DNA of 64,000 nt. Source: Flavobacteriales bacterium (GTDB lineage Bacteria; Bacteroidota; Bacteroidia; Flavobacteriales_F; PHOS-HE28). The stretch is taken from contig JACJZG010000003.1 in assembly GCA_020635715.1 (NCBI GenBank), positions 62,001 through 126,000 on the forward strand, written 5' to 3'. Below are positions 43,243-51,243 of the stretch, one piece after another. A program made the translations under genes and the position numbers. Position 1 is the first letter of the stretch, and each line of letters starts with the position of its first letter. Below the pieces are notes generated by a model, which did no database searches, had not been told where the DNA came from, and saw only the letters and a list, made by a program, of their open reading frames with translations.

Positions 43243-44226
43243 ATGCGTACGATCCAGATGCGGGAGGCCCTCAACGAGGCCATGAGCGAAGAAATGCGTC
43301 GCGACCCCAATGTCTTCCTCATGGGTGAGGAAGTGGCGGAGTACGACGGCGCCTACAAGGTGAGCAAGGGTATGCTGGCCGAGTTCGGAGCGGAACGCAT
43401 CATCGACACCCCGATCGCCGAGCTGGGCTTCACGGGTATAGCCGTTGGAGCCGCGATGAACGGCCTGCGCCCCATCGTGGAATACATGACCTGGAACTTC
43501 GCCATCCTCGCGGCCGACCAGATCATCAACCATGCGGCCAAGATGCTGCAGATGAGCGGCGGCCAGTTCCATGTGCCCATCGTGTTCCGCGGTGGCAACG
43601 GCAGCGCAGGGCAGCTTGCGGCCACGCACAGCCAGAGCTTCGAGGCCATGTACTCCAACATCCCCGGCCTCAAGGTCATCAGTCCAAGCACGCCCTACGA
43701 CGCCAAGGGCCTGCTGAAGGCGGCCATTCGGGACAACGACCCCGTGCTCTTCATGGAGAGCGAGCGCATGTACGGCGACAAGGGCGAGGTACCCGACGGC
43801 GAGTACCTGCTGCCGATCGGCGTGGCCGATGTGAAGCGCGAAGGCACCGACGTCACCATCGTCTCCTTCAACAAGATGATGAAGGTGGCGCTCGCAGCCG
43901 CGGAAGAACTGGCCAAGGAAGGCATCAGCGCCGAGGTCATCGACCTGCGCACGATCCGCCCCTTGGATCACGCCACCATCCTGAAGAGCGTAAAGAAGAC
44001 CAACCGCCTGGTGGTGGTGGACGAGAACTGGCCCTTCGGCAGTGTGGCCAGTGAAGTGGCCTACCGCGTGCAGAAGGACGCCTTCGACTTCCTGGACGCC
44101 CCGGTCGTTCGCGTGAATCAGGCCGATGTGCCGCTGGCGTTCACGCCCACATTGATCGAGGCTTCTCTGCCAAGCGTTCCCCGCGTGGTGAAGGCGGTGA
44201 AGGAGGTTATGTACGTGGTGAAGTAG
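43243..44226 (+). CDS. pdhB: Pyruvate dehydrogenase E1 component, beta subunit
   Basis: 327 residues. It opens MRTIQMREALNEAMSEEMRR. Typical E1-beta motifs: FLMGEEVAEYDGAYKVSKGM (GEEVA-Y-GAYKV), DTPIAELGFTGIAVGAAM, EYMTWNFAILAADQIINHAAK, VVDENWPFGSVASEVA. It is the transketolase-like subunit that pairs with E1-alpha to decarboxylate pyruvate. The alpha, E2 and E3 genes are not adjacent, which is common in Bacteroidota. It could be the branched-chain 2-oxoacid counterpart, but the YDGAYKV and MTWNFA blocks fit pyruvate enzymes best. A promoter motif sits 18 bases upstream. Confidence 0.92.
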   Translation: MRTIQMREALNEAMSEEMRRDPNVFLMGEEVAEYDGAYKVSKGMLAEFGAERIIDTPIAELGFTGIAVGAAMNGLRPIVEYMTWNFAILAADQIINHAAKMLQMSGGQFHVPIVFRGGNGSAGQLAATHSQSFEAMYSNIPGLKVISPSTPYDAKGLLKAAIRDNDPVLFMESERMYGDKGEVPDGEYLLPIGVADVKREGTDVTIVSFNKMMKVALAAAEELAKEGISAEVIDLRTIRPLDHATILKSVKKTNRLVVVDENWPFGSVASEVAYRVQKDAFDFLDAPVVRVNQADVPLAFTPTLIEASLPSVPRVVKAVKEVMYVVK

Positions 44227-44235
44227 GCGGGGGTG

Positions 44236-44282
44236 AAGGCGCAGGTGCAGGAGGCTTACCACTGCTCCTGTTCCTGCGCCTT
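44236..44282 (+). terminator. Long hairpin terminator after pdhB
   Basis: Arms AAGGCGCAGG and CCTGCGCCTT are perfect, with further pairing inward (CAGGAG/CTCCTG). A TTT run follows. It begins 10 bases after the stop. Confidence 0.8.
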
Positions 44283-44318
44283 TCCGACCCACTGCATCCT
44301 GAGTTCACGCCCGTTTCC

Positions 44319-44326
44319 TATTTTCG
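44319..44326 (+). promoter_or_regulatory. Candidate -7 element TATTTTCG (membrane pyrophosphatase)
   Basis: TATTTTCG fits TAnnTTYG, 65 bases before the hppA ATG. This leaves a moderately long leader. Confidence 0.4.
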
Positions 44327-44391
44327 CGCCCCGCTGGACACGCGCGTAGTGGAAGGCGCTGAGACACAAAGACATACACAACACGACAGAG

Positions 44392-46593
44392 ATGGGAAGT
44401 GAATTGATGTACTACATCCCGGCGCTTGGGGTGCTGGGCTTGGTGGTGATGATCGCCAAGGCAGCCTGGGTGAGCAAGCAGGATGCCGGCGAGGCCAACA
44501 TGCAACAGCTGGCGGGCTACATCGCCAGCGGTGCCAGTGCCTTCCTGAAGGCCGAGTGGAAAGTGCTCGGGGTCTTCGCGGTGATCGCCGCCGCCCTTCT
44601 CGCCTGGAGCGGTACCCTCGTCCCCCACAGCAGCTGGGTGATCGCGGTGGCCTTCCTGATCGGCGCCTTCTTCAGCGCCTTCGCCGGTTGGATCGGCATG
44701 AACATCGCCACCAAGGCCAACGTGCGCACCACGCAGGCCGCGCGTACCAGTTTGGCGCAGGGCCTCAAGGTGAGCTTCAACGGTGGTACCGTGATGGGTC
44801 TTGGCGTGAGCGGACTCGCTGTGCTGGGTCTCAGCGTGCTCTTCATCGCCTTCTACAGGATGTATGTGAACGGCGCCTCCCCGAACGGTGAGGAGATGAT
44901 GAAGGCCTTGGAGGTGCTCGCGGGCTTCAGCCTCGGCGCCGAATCCATCGCGCTCTTCGCCCGTGTGGGCGGTGGCATCTACACCAAGGCCGCCGATGTG
45001 GGCGCCGACCTCGTTGGTAAGGTGGAAGCCGGGATCCCCGAGGATGATCCGCGCAACCCCGCCACTGTGGCCGATAACGTGGGCGATAACGTGGGCGATG
45101 TGGCCGGCATGGGCGCCGACCTCTTCGGCAGCTACGTGGCCACCATCCTCAGCACCATGGTGCTCGGTCGCGAGGTGATCAGCCAGGACAACTTCGGCGG
45201 CATGGCCCCGATCCTGCTGCCCATGTTGATCGCTGGCCTCGGCATCGTGTTCAGCATCATCGGCACCTTCTTCGTGCGCATCAATAAGGATACCGACAGT
45301 GTGATGGCCGCCTTGAACAAGGGCAACATCGGCAGCATCATCCTCACGGCCATCGCCAGCTACTTCATCATCGGATGGATGTTCCCGGAGAGCGTCGAGT
45401 TCGTCCGTGGTGATGTGCACCTCGTCGTGGCCAGCATCAACATCTTCTACGCCATCGTGCTCGGCCTCGTGGTGGGCTTCCTCATGAGCTACATCACCGA
45501 GTACTACACCGCCATGGGTCGCAAGCCGGTGGACAGCATCGTGCAGAAGAGCGGCACGGGTCACGCCACGAACGTGATCGGTGGCCTGGCCGTGGGTATG
45601 GAGAGCACTTTCCTGCCGATCCTCGTGCTGGCCGCCGGCATCTTCGGTGCCTTCAGCCTCGCTGGTCTCTATGGTGTGGCCATCGCGGCCGCTGGCATGA
45701 TGGCCACCACCGCCATGCAGCTCGCCATCGACGCTTTCGGTCCAATCGCCGACAACGCCGGTGGTATCGCGGAGATGAGCGGCCTGCCGAAGGAGGTGCG
45801 TGAGCGCACCGACATCCTCGACGCGACTGGCAACACCACCGCCGCCACGGGCAAGGGCTTCGCCATCGCTTCCGCCGCGCTGACCGCCCTTGCGCTTTTC
45901 GCTGCGTATGTCGGTCTCGCGGGCATCACCGCCATCGACATCTACAAGGCCAACGTGCTCGCCATGTTGTTCGTGGGCGGCATGATCCCCTTCCTCTTCA
46001 GCAGCATGGCCATCAGCGCCGTGGGCAAGGCCGCCATGGACATGGTGAAGGAGGTGCGTCGTCAGTTCCGCGAGATCCCTGGCATCATGGAGTACAAGGC
46101 ACAGCCGGAGTACGAGAAGTGCGTGGCCATCAGCACCCAGGCCTCGATCCGTGAGATGATCCTGCCGGGTGCGCTCGCACTGCTAAGCCCGATCATCGTC
46201 GGTTTCGCATTCGGCCCTGAAGCCCTGGGCGGTCTGCTCGCCGGCATCACGGTGAGCGGCGTGCTCATGGGCATCTTCCAGAACAACGCCGGCGGCGCTT
46301 GGGACAATGCCAAGAAGAGTTTCGAGAAAGGCGTGCTGATCGACGGCCAGACCTACAAGAAGGGCAGCGATCCGCACAAGGCAGCGGTGACCGGAGATAC
46401 CGTCGGGGATCCGTTCAAGGATACCTCGGGTCCCTCGATGAACATCCTCATCAAGCTGACCTCCATCGTGGCGCTGATCATCGCGCCGCACATCAACGAG
46501 CAAGGCCACGATGCGCACACGAACATTGAACCGGTGCAGAAGATCGAGGTGGTGAACGTGGTGGATGCCCATCTGGATGCGGAGACGCATTGA
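44392..46593 (+). CDS. hppA: Membrane-bound proton/sodium-translocating pyrophosphatase
   Basis: 733 residues with about 16 membrane helices. The catalytic loops are intact: GGGIYTKAADVGADLVGKVE, the DNVGDNVGDVAGMGADLFGSY acidic motif and, late in the protein, GGAWDNAKK. It splits pyrophosphate to pump H+ or Na+. The GNTTAATGKG block carries Ala where K+-independent enzymes have Lys, which points to the K+-dependent type. Members of that type pump Na+, H+ or both, so the ion cannot be fixed by eye. A hairpin terminator follows the stop. Its own promoter lies after the pdhB terminator. Confidence 0.95.
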   Translation: MGSELMYYIPALGVLGLVVMIAKAAWVSKQDAGEANMQQLAGYIASGASAFLKAEWKVLGVFAVIAAALLAWSGTLVPHSSWVIAVAFLIGAFFSAFAGWIGMNIATKANVRTTQAARTSLAQGLKVSFNGGTVMGLGVSGLAVLGLSVLFIAFYRMYVNGASPNGEEMMKALEVLAGFSLGAESIALFARVGGGIYTKAADVGADLVGKVEAGIPEDDPRNPATVADNVGDNVGDVAGMGADLFGSYVATILSTMVLGREVISQDNFGGMAPILLPMLIAGLGIVFSIIGTFFVRINKDTDSVMAALNKGNIGSIILTAIASYFIIGWMFPESVEFVRGDVHLVVASINIFYAIVLGLVVGFLMSYITEYYTAMGRKPVDSIVQKSGTGHATNVIGGLAVGMESTFLPILVLAAGIFGAFSLAGLYGVAIAAAGMMATTAMQLAIDAFGPIADNAGGIAEMSGLPKEVRERTDILDATGNTTAATGKGFAIASAALTALALFAAYVGLAGITAIDIYKANVLAMLFVGGMIPFLFSSMAISAVGKAAMDMVKEVRRQFREIPGIMEYKAQPEYEKCVAISTQASIREMILPGALALLSPIIVGFAFGPEALGGLLAGITVSGVLMGIFQNNAGGAWDNAKKSFEKGVLIDGQTYKKGSDPHKAAVTGDTVGDPFKDTSGPSMNILIKLTSIVALIIAPHINEQGHDAHTNIEPVQKIEVVNVVDAHLDAETH

Positions 46594-46617
46594 TCGCTTC
46601 GAACCAACTGTGAGCAG

Positions 46618-46640
46618 CCCCGCCATCGGCGGGGTTGTTC
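46618..46640 (+). terminator. Terminator after the pyrophosphatase
   Basis: CCCCGCC-ATC-GGCGGGG with TTGTTC after it, 24 bases beyond the stop. Confidence 0.75.
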
Positions 46641-46654
46641 ATTTCCAGGACCAG

Positions 46655-47029
46655 ATGGACCATTACCACTACACCGATAAGGAGTTCGTTGAGCAGATGC
46701 GGTCCGCATCATTCCCTCCCGCCTTGTTCGATCACGAGGCGCACCTGCGGCTCGGCTGGGTCATGATCAGGACGCACGGTCCTGATCGGGCAGCTGAACT
46801 CCTCTGTGACCTGATACAGAACTATGCCCGTGCCATCGGTGAGGCGGAGATGTATGATCGCGCGCTCACCATCACTGCGACGCGGATCATCGCTCTCTGC
46901 ATAATGCGATCCAACGCGACGGACTTCACGACATTCCTGGCAGAATTCCCGAAGCTTGGCAACGGCTTCCGTGAGTTGATCGGGGCCTACAACGAAGGAG
47001 GTTCAGCGGGCGTGGAGACGATCCTCTGA
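46655..47029 (+). CDS. Small conserved-looking protein of unknown function
   Basis: 124 residues from the ATG at 46655 (MDHYHYTDKEFVEQM). The block FDHEAHLRLGWVMIRTHGPD is followed by a mainly helical region with AIGEAEMYDRALTITATRII. The His-rich first half (HYHY and the HEAH pair) recalls a loosely described group of small proteins with an F-x-H-x-x-HL-x-W pattern. I cannot name it. An in-frame start at 46565 would overlap the pyrophosphatase gene and terminator and was rejected. Flanked by terminators on both sides, it seems to be its own transcription unit. Confidence 0.6.
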   Translation: MDHYHYTDKEFVEQMRSASFPPALFDHEAHLRLGWVMIRTHGPDRAAELLCDLIQNYARAIGEAEMYDRALTITATRIIALCIMRSNATDFTTFLAEFPKLGNGFRELIGAYNEGGSAGVETIL

Positions 47030-47046
47030 ACACCTCGATCCAACAT

Positions 47047-47077
47047 GCAGAAGCCCCGCCACTGGTGGGGCTTCTGC
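47047..47077. terminator. Bidirectional-looking hairpin between convergent genes
   Basis: GCAGAAGCCCC / GGGGCTTCTGC, an 11-base perfect stem around a 9-base loop, between the small protein gene and the kinase gene on the other strand. Confidence 0.75.
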
Positions 47078-47096
47078 GTTCATGCTCGGAAGGGGC

Positions 47097-47870
47097 CTAC
47101 CGCTTCTTCGCCACCTTTTTGGCCGCGGTCTTGGCCGCAGGCTTGCTTGTCGTCTTGCCGTTCTTGCTCGGCGCCGGGGTCTTGGTCACCTTGGCGGCGG
47201 CCTTGGGTGCCGGTGGTTCCTTCAGCGCCTTGCCACCCTTGGAGTTGCTCTCCATGGGGAATAGGCCGTGGATCTCCGCATCGATCCGGCTGATGATCTT
47301 GCCCAGGTCCTCCGGGTCGTTGTGGAAGCTGTTGTCCTCCACATCGATCACCAGCAACTTTCCCTTGTCGTAGGTCTGGATCCAGGCCTCGTAACGTTCG
47401 TTGAGGCGCTTCAGGTAATCGATGCTGATGCTGTTCTCGTAATCACGCCCGCGCTCGCTGATCTGCTTCACCAGCTTGTCCACGGGAGCCTGCAGGTAGA
47501 TCAGGAGATCCGGTGGCGTGATGCTGTGGTCCATGTTCTGGAACAGCCGGAAGTAGTTCTCGAAGTCGCGCGTGGTCATCAGGCCCATCGCATGCAGGTT
47601 CGGGGCGAAGATGAAGGCATCCTCGTAGATCGTGCGGTCCTGGATCACGTTGCGACCGCTGGAACGGATCTCCAACAACTGCTCGAAGCGCGAGTTGAGG
47701 AAGAAGATCTGCAGGTTGAAGCTCCAACGCTGCATGTCCTTGTAGAAGTCGAAGAGGTAGGGGTTGTTGTCCACCGCCTCCTGCAGTTGATCCCATTTGT
47801 AGTGCCGTGCCAGCAGCTGGGTGAGGGTCGTCTTTCCGGAACCGATGTTGCCTGCGATCGCGATATGCAT
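47097..47870 (-). CDS. Deoxynucleoside kinase with Lys/Ala-rich tail
   Basis: 257 residues from the ATG at 47870 (MHIAIAGNIGSGKTTLTQLL). Walker A is GNIGSGKTT. The dNK pattern continues with LQEAVDNNPYLFDFYKD, FFLNSRFEQLL, the substrate-contact block QDRTIYEDAFIF, the LID-type ERGRDYENSIS and LNERYEAWIQTYDKGKLLVI. The kinase proper is about 205 residues. The rest is a tail rich in Lys, Ala, Pro and Ser (AKVTKTPAPSKNGKTTSK, ending KKVAKKR), histone-H1-like and absent from typical members. It phosphorylates deoxynucleosides for salvage. A second family member lies at 53.6 kb. Its promoter is 21 bases upstream. Confidence 0.92.
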   Translation of the reverse strand: MHIAIAGNIGSGKTTLTQLLARHYKWDQLQEAVDNNPYLFDFYKDMQRWSFNLQIFFLNSRFEQLLEIRSSGRNVIQDRTIYEDAFIFAPNLHAMGLMTTRDFENYFRLFQNMDHSITPPDLLIYLQAPVDKLVKQISERGRDYENSISIDYLKRLNERYEAWIQTYDKGKLLVIDVEDNSFHNDPEDLGKIISRIDAEIHGLFPMESNSKGGKALKEPPAPKAAAKVTKTPAPSKNGKTTSKPAAKTAAKKVAKKR

Positions 47871-47891
47871 GATGATGTGCGGAAGGGATGG

Positions 47892-47899
47892 CGAAGATA
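47892..47899 (-). promoter_or_regulatory. Candidate -7 element TATCTTCG (deoxynucleoside kinase)
   Basis: TATCTTCG on the minus strand, 21 bases before the ATG at 47870. Confidence 0.4.
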
Positions 47900-47946
47900 C
47901 CCGCACCCCGGCACCGCATGCCCAATGTGGAAAAGTCGTGCGATCC

Positions 47947-48753
47947 TCAAGGGCGGCCGACCGCCTCGTGGATGACGATGCCCGATGGTGTGAGCACGTA
48001 TGCGCGGCCGCGTTCGATGCGGAAGGCGATCAACCCAACGAGCAGGCTTTCGGGCAGGGGGATCGCATCGATCGCGAAGGACCGCATGTCGTACACCTGG
48101 GGCAGGCCGCCCTGCACGAAGTAGAGGTAGCCACTGCGCACCTCGAAGCTGCTCACCTCTTTCAGTGGAATGGTCTTCATGTAGGTTCCGAAGAGGTCGA
48201 ACACGAGGATCCCGGTGGACGGGTCGTTCACGTACAGCCGGCTGTCGAATTCCTGCATGGCGGTGGGAGCCGGGGTGATGCCCAACAGCTGGTCCAGGCG
48301 TCCGGTGTTGGCCAGCTTCCGCAGCTGTGCGTCCACGCGGATCAGGCCGAGCTCCTGCTGATCGAAGAACCAGAAGCTGTTCTGCACGCTCGCACAGGCC
48401 AGCACCACCTGGGGGAACCCGATGCGTGGCAGGTTGAGCACGCTGCCCTGCACCGCGAGGGTGTTGTCCAGCATGGCCAGCTGTCCCTGCTCCTGCGAGA
48501 AGATGAGCGGCTTCAGCGAATAGAACGCGTCCAGGTGACTGATCGGCCCGAAGGTCTTGAAGCTGTTGCGCAGCCAGGAGGCACCCTGCGCGTTGTAGAG
48601 CTCCAGTTCGTCGCCCCGGAGCACATAGATGTTCCCCACTTCATCCGTGGTGAACGCGTCCACAGGCCCGGGCACCACCGGCTTCACCTGGGCCATGGCG
48701 GAAGCCACCAGGAACAAGCCGGCGAATAGGTGGTTCAGGCGGAGGAGGTTCAT
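47947..48753 (-). CDS. Secreted beta-propeller-like protein of unknown function
   Basis: 268 residues with a signal peptide (LLRLNHLFAGLFLVASAMA). The mature part contains repeated blade-like units: FTTDEVGNIYVLRGDELELYN, QGQLAMLDNTLAVQGSV, GLIRVDAQLRKLANTGRL and YVNDPSTGILVFDLFGTYM. It looks like a small NHL/YVTN-type propeller. Its start overlaps the stop of the GH3-family gene (ATGA, four bases), so the two are translated together. Its role is unknown. Confidence 0.75.
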   Translation of the reverse strand: MNLLRLNHLFAGLFLVASAMAQVKPVVPGPVDAFTTDEVGNIYVLRGDELELYNAQGASWLRNSFKTFGPISHLDAFYSLKPLIFSQEQGQLAMLDNTLAVQGSVLNLPRIGFPQVVLACASVQNSFWFFDQQELGLIRVDAQLRKLANTGRLDQLLGITPAPTAMQEFDSRLYVNDPSTGILVFDLFGTYMKTIPLKEVSSFEVRSGYLYFVQGGLPQVYDMRSFAIDAIPLPESLLVGLIAFRIERGRAYVLTPSGIVIHEAVGRP

Positions 48754-50255
48754 GCCAGCACGGGCGCGAGCAGGCTGTCAAGCAGTTGCCGGTCGTTGCA
48801 CAGGCGCGGGACCTTGTGCTGCCCTCCGAGCTTGCCTCGCTGCTTCATCCATTCATAGAACGTGCCAGGCCGTACGCTGTGCACCAGCGGCGGCCGCAGC
48901 GCCATATCACCCCGCCTCTTGGCGTCATAGTCCGAGTTCACCGCCCGCATCGTACGGTCCAGTTCGGCCACGAACGCGCCAAGGTCCGCAGGCGGCTTGT
49001 TGAACTCGATGATCCATTCATGCCCGCCGCGCGCGTCCGCATCCATGTACACGGGTCCCGCGGTGTACTCGTTCACCACGGCACCAGTGGCCTGGCACGC
49101 GGCCTCGATCCCCTGGTCCGCGTTCTCCACCACAAGCTCCTCACCGAAGGCGTTGATGAAGCTCTTGATCCGGCCGCTCACCTGGACGCGATACGGCTTC
49201 GTGCTCGTGAAGCGCACCGTGTCCCCCGGCATGTAGCGCCACAGTCCGCCGTTCGTGCTGATCACGATGGCGTACGGGACATCCACCTCCACCTCGTGCA
49301 CCAGCAGGGTTCGGGGCTGGTCGGTGCCCATTTCCTCCAAGGGCATGAATTCATAGAAGATGCCATAGTCCAGCATCAGCAGCATGTCGTCCGCGCCCCG
49401 CCGGTCCTGGATGGCGAAGGAACCCTCGGAGGCGTTGTAGCTCTCCAGGTAGTTCATGGTGGGGGAGGGGATCAGGGCCTCGAACTGCGCTCGGTAAGGG
49501 CGGAAGCTCACACCGCCGTGCATGAACAGCTCCAGGTTGGGCCAGACCTCCAGGATGTGCTGCTTGCCGGTGAGGTCCAGGATGCGATGCATCAGGATCA
49601 GGGTCCACGAGGGAACCCCGGCGATGCAGCTCACATCCTCGCGCATGGTCTCACGCGCCATGCGCTCGATCTTCTCCTCCCAGTTCTCCATCAGCGCGGT
49701 CTCGATCACCGGTGTCCGCCGCACCTCCACCCAGATGGGCAGGTTGCGGATGATGATCGCGCTGAGGTCGCCACTGTACGCGTCGGACCTGAATTGTTCC
49801 AGGGCGCTGCTCCCGCCCACCACAAGGCTCATGCCCTGGTAGAGCTTGCTCTCCGGGAATTGCTGGTAATGGAAGGCGAGGAGGTCCTTGCCGCCCTTGT
49901 AGTGGCAATCCTCGAGCGCCTCCCGGCTCACCGGTATGAACTTGCTGCGATCGCTGGTGGTGCCGCTGCTCTTGGCGAACCAGCGCGCGTCCGTCGGCCA
50001 CAACAGGTTCTGCTCTCCCTTGCGCAGGCGGGCCACATACGGCTTCACCTCCTCGTAATCCTGGATCGGCACGCGCGCCCGGAACGTGTCCGGGTCGGAG
50101 ATCCCTTCATATCCGTGCTTCCGGCCCCATTCGGTGTAGCGCGCGCTCTGCACGAGGTAATGGAACACCTCGAGCTGCGCCATGCGCGGGTTCTCCTTGA
50201 ACAGATCGATCTGTTGCAGGCGCTTCTTCAGCAGGAAGGAGACGAGCGCGTTCAC
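48750..50255 (-). CDS. GH3 auxin-responsive-promoter-family acyl-adenylating enzyme
   Basis: 501 residues. It matches bacterial GH3 proteins: LFKENPRMAQLEVFHYLVQSA, RARVPIQDYEEVKPYVARL, FAKSSGTTSDRSKFIPVS (the A3-like ATP loop SSGTT-RSK), CIAGVPSWTLILMHRILDL, YNASEGSFAIQDR and LWRYMPGDTVRFTS. GH3 enzymes adenylate carboxylic acids and join them to amino acids. In bacteria the substrate is unknown. It heads a pair with the propeller-like gene downstream. The reverse of the promoter region at about 50.3 kb carries TATCTTTT, a weaker divergent -7 site. Confidence 0.93.
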   Translation of the reverse strand: MNALVSFLLKKRLQQIDLFKENPRMAQLEVFHYLVQSARYTEWGRKHGYEGISDPDTFRARVPIQDYEEVKPYVARLRKGEQNLLWPTDARWFAKSSGTTSDRSKFIPVSREALEDCHYKGGKDLLAFHYQQFPESKLYQGMSLVVGGSSALEQFRSDAYSGDLSAIIIRNLPIWVEVRRTPVIETALMENWEEKIERMARETMREDVSCIAGVPSWTLILMHRILDLTGKQHILEVWPNLELFMHGGVSFRPYRAQFEALIPSPTMNYLESYNASEGSFAIQDRRGADDMLLMLDYGIFYEFMPLEEMGTDQPRTLLVHEVEVDVPYAIVISTNGGLWRYMPGDTVRFTSTKPYRVQVSGRIKSFINAFGEELVVENADQGIEAACQATGAVVNEYTAGPVYMDADARGGHEWIIEFNKPPADLGAFVAELDRTMRAVNSDYDAKRRGDMALRPPLVHSVRPGTFYEWMKQRGKLGGQHKVPRLCNDRQLLDSLLAPVLA

Positions 50256-50288
50256 GGTGGTAGGAAGGAGTGGGAGAGGGGTGGGTCC

Positions 50289-50296
50289 TATCTTCA
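50289..50296 (+). promoter_or_regulatory. Candidate -7 element TATCTTCA (DUF2797 gene)
   Basis: TATCTTCA, 25 bases before the ATG at 50322. It lies in the divergent gap with the GH3-family gene. Confidence 0.35.
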
Positions 50297-50321
50297 GCCC
50301 AAAAGATACGCACAGCTCCGA

Positions 50322-51134
50322 ATGAACGATGGTTCCCCCCTGCGCAAGATGTTGTCCGGCCTCGATGGGCAGGTGTCCTATGCGCTTCCACTGCTCGATG
50401 GTCCACTGGAGCTCAAACCCTACCTGGGACGACCGTTCACCCTGCGCGCCACGGGGGTGTTGAGCTGCGTGAGCTGCGGCCGGCGTGTGAAGAAGCTCTT
50501 TGCGCAGGGCTTCTGCTACCCTTGTCTCACCACCGCTCCGGAGGCTTCCGAGTGCATCGTGCGTCCCGAGCTATGCAGGGCGCACCTGGGTGAGGGCCGT
50601 GATCCGGAATGGGAGCGAGCGCACCATCATACTGAGCACGTTGTCTACCTCAGCTACACCGGCGCGGTCAAGGTGGGCGTCACGCGCAGTACCCAGGTGC
50701 CCGTGCGCTGGATCGATCAAGGGGCGGTATCCGCGCTCATCATCGCCCGGGTGCCCTACCGCCAGCTGGCAGGTCTCATCGAGGTGGACCTCAAACGTGT
50801 ACTGGCCGATCGCACCAACTGGCGGGCCATGTTGAAGCTCGTTCCCACGGACCATGCCGCCCTTTTCGGCGCGCGTGAGCAGGCCAGGCTCGCCTTGCGG
50901 GAGGACCTGCAGCAACACCTGCTGATGGACGAGGCGCCGGTGGATATCGTCTACCCCGTTCTCGCCTATCCTCCGAAAGTGGCCAGCGTGTCGTTGGAGA
51001 AGCAGCCGGTGCTTTCCGGCAGATTGATCGGCGTGAAGGGCCAGTACTTGCTCTTCGAGGATGGCCGGGTCTTCAATGTCCGCAACCACAGCGGCCATCA
51101 TGTAACCGTGGACCCACCGGACGCCGGGCTGTAA
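50322..51134 (+). CDS. DUF2797 protein with zinc-finger-like cysteines
   Basis: 270 residues from the ATG at 50322 (MNDGSPLRKMLSGLDGQV). A four-cysteine cluster LSCVSCGRRVKKLFAQGFCY with PC sits at about residues 48-69. A GIY-YIG-like stretch follows: HHTEHVVYLSYTGAVKVGVT, RWIDQGAVSALIIARVPYRQ, AGLIEVDLKRVL. This is the DUF2797 layout, whose members look like nuclease-fold zinc proteins. Function is not established. The long in-frame extension upstream is antisense to the GH3 gene and was rejected. A hairpin terminator follows. Confidence 0.88.
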   Translation: MNDGSPLRKMLSGLDGQVSYALPLLDGPLELKPYLGRPFTLRATGVLSCVSCGRRVKKLFAQGFCYPCLTTAPEASECIVRPELCRAHLGEGRDPEWERAHHHTEHVVYLSYTGAVKVGVTRSTQVPVRWIDQGAVSALIIARVPYRQLAGLIEVDLKRVLADRTNWRAMLKLVPTDHAALFGAREQARLALREDLQQHLLMDEAPVDIVYPVLAYPPKVASVSLEKQPVLSGRLIGVKGQYLLFEDGRVFNVRNHSGHHVTVDPPDAGL

Positions 51135-51198
51135 CCTTCTTCAGGCCACCTCCGTTCAACCACCAGGTTTTGGTCAGTGAACTGATCGTTAGGGCAAG

Positions 51199-51228
51199 CG
51201 AGGGGCTCCGGTTTTCCGGGGCCCCTCG
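51199..51228. terminator. Hairpin between DUF2797 and sppA
   Basis: CGAGGGGC / GCCCCTCG arms with an inner TCCGGTTTTCCGGGG loop. It lies between convergent stops and may serve both. Confidence 0.7.
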
Positions 51229-51243
51229 TGGTTTCTGGCGGCC

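Noticed and set aside
48786..50321. N-terminal extension of the DUF2797 gene
   Set aside because: Antisense to the GH3-family gene. The family starts at MNDGSPLRKM and a promoter motif lies just upstream.
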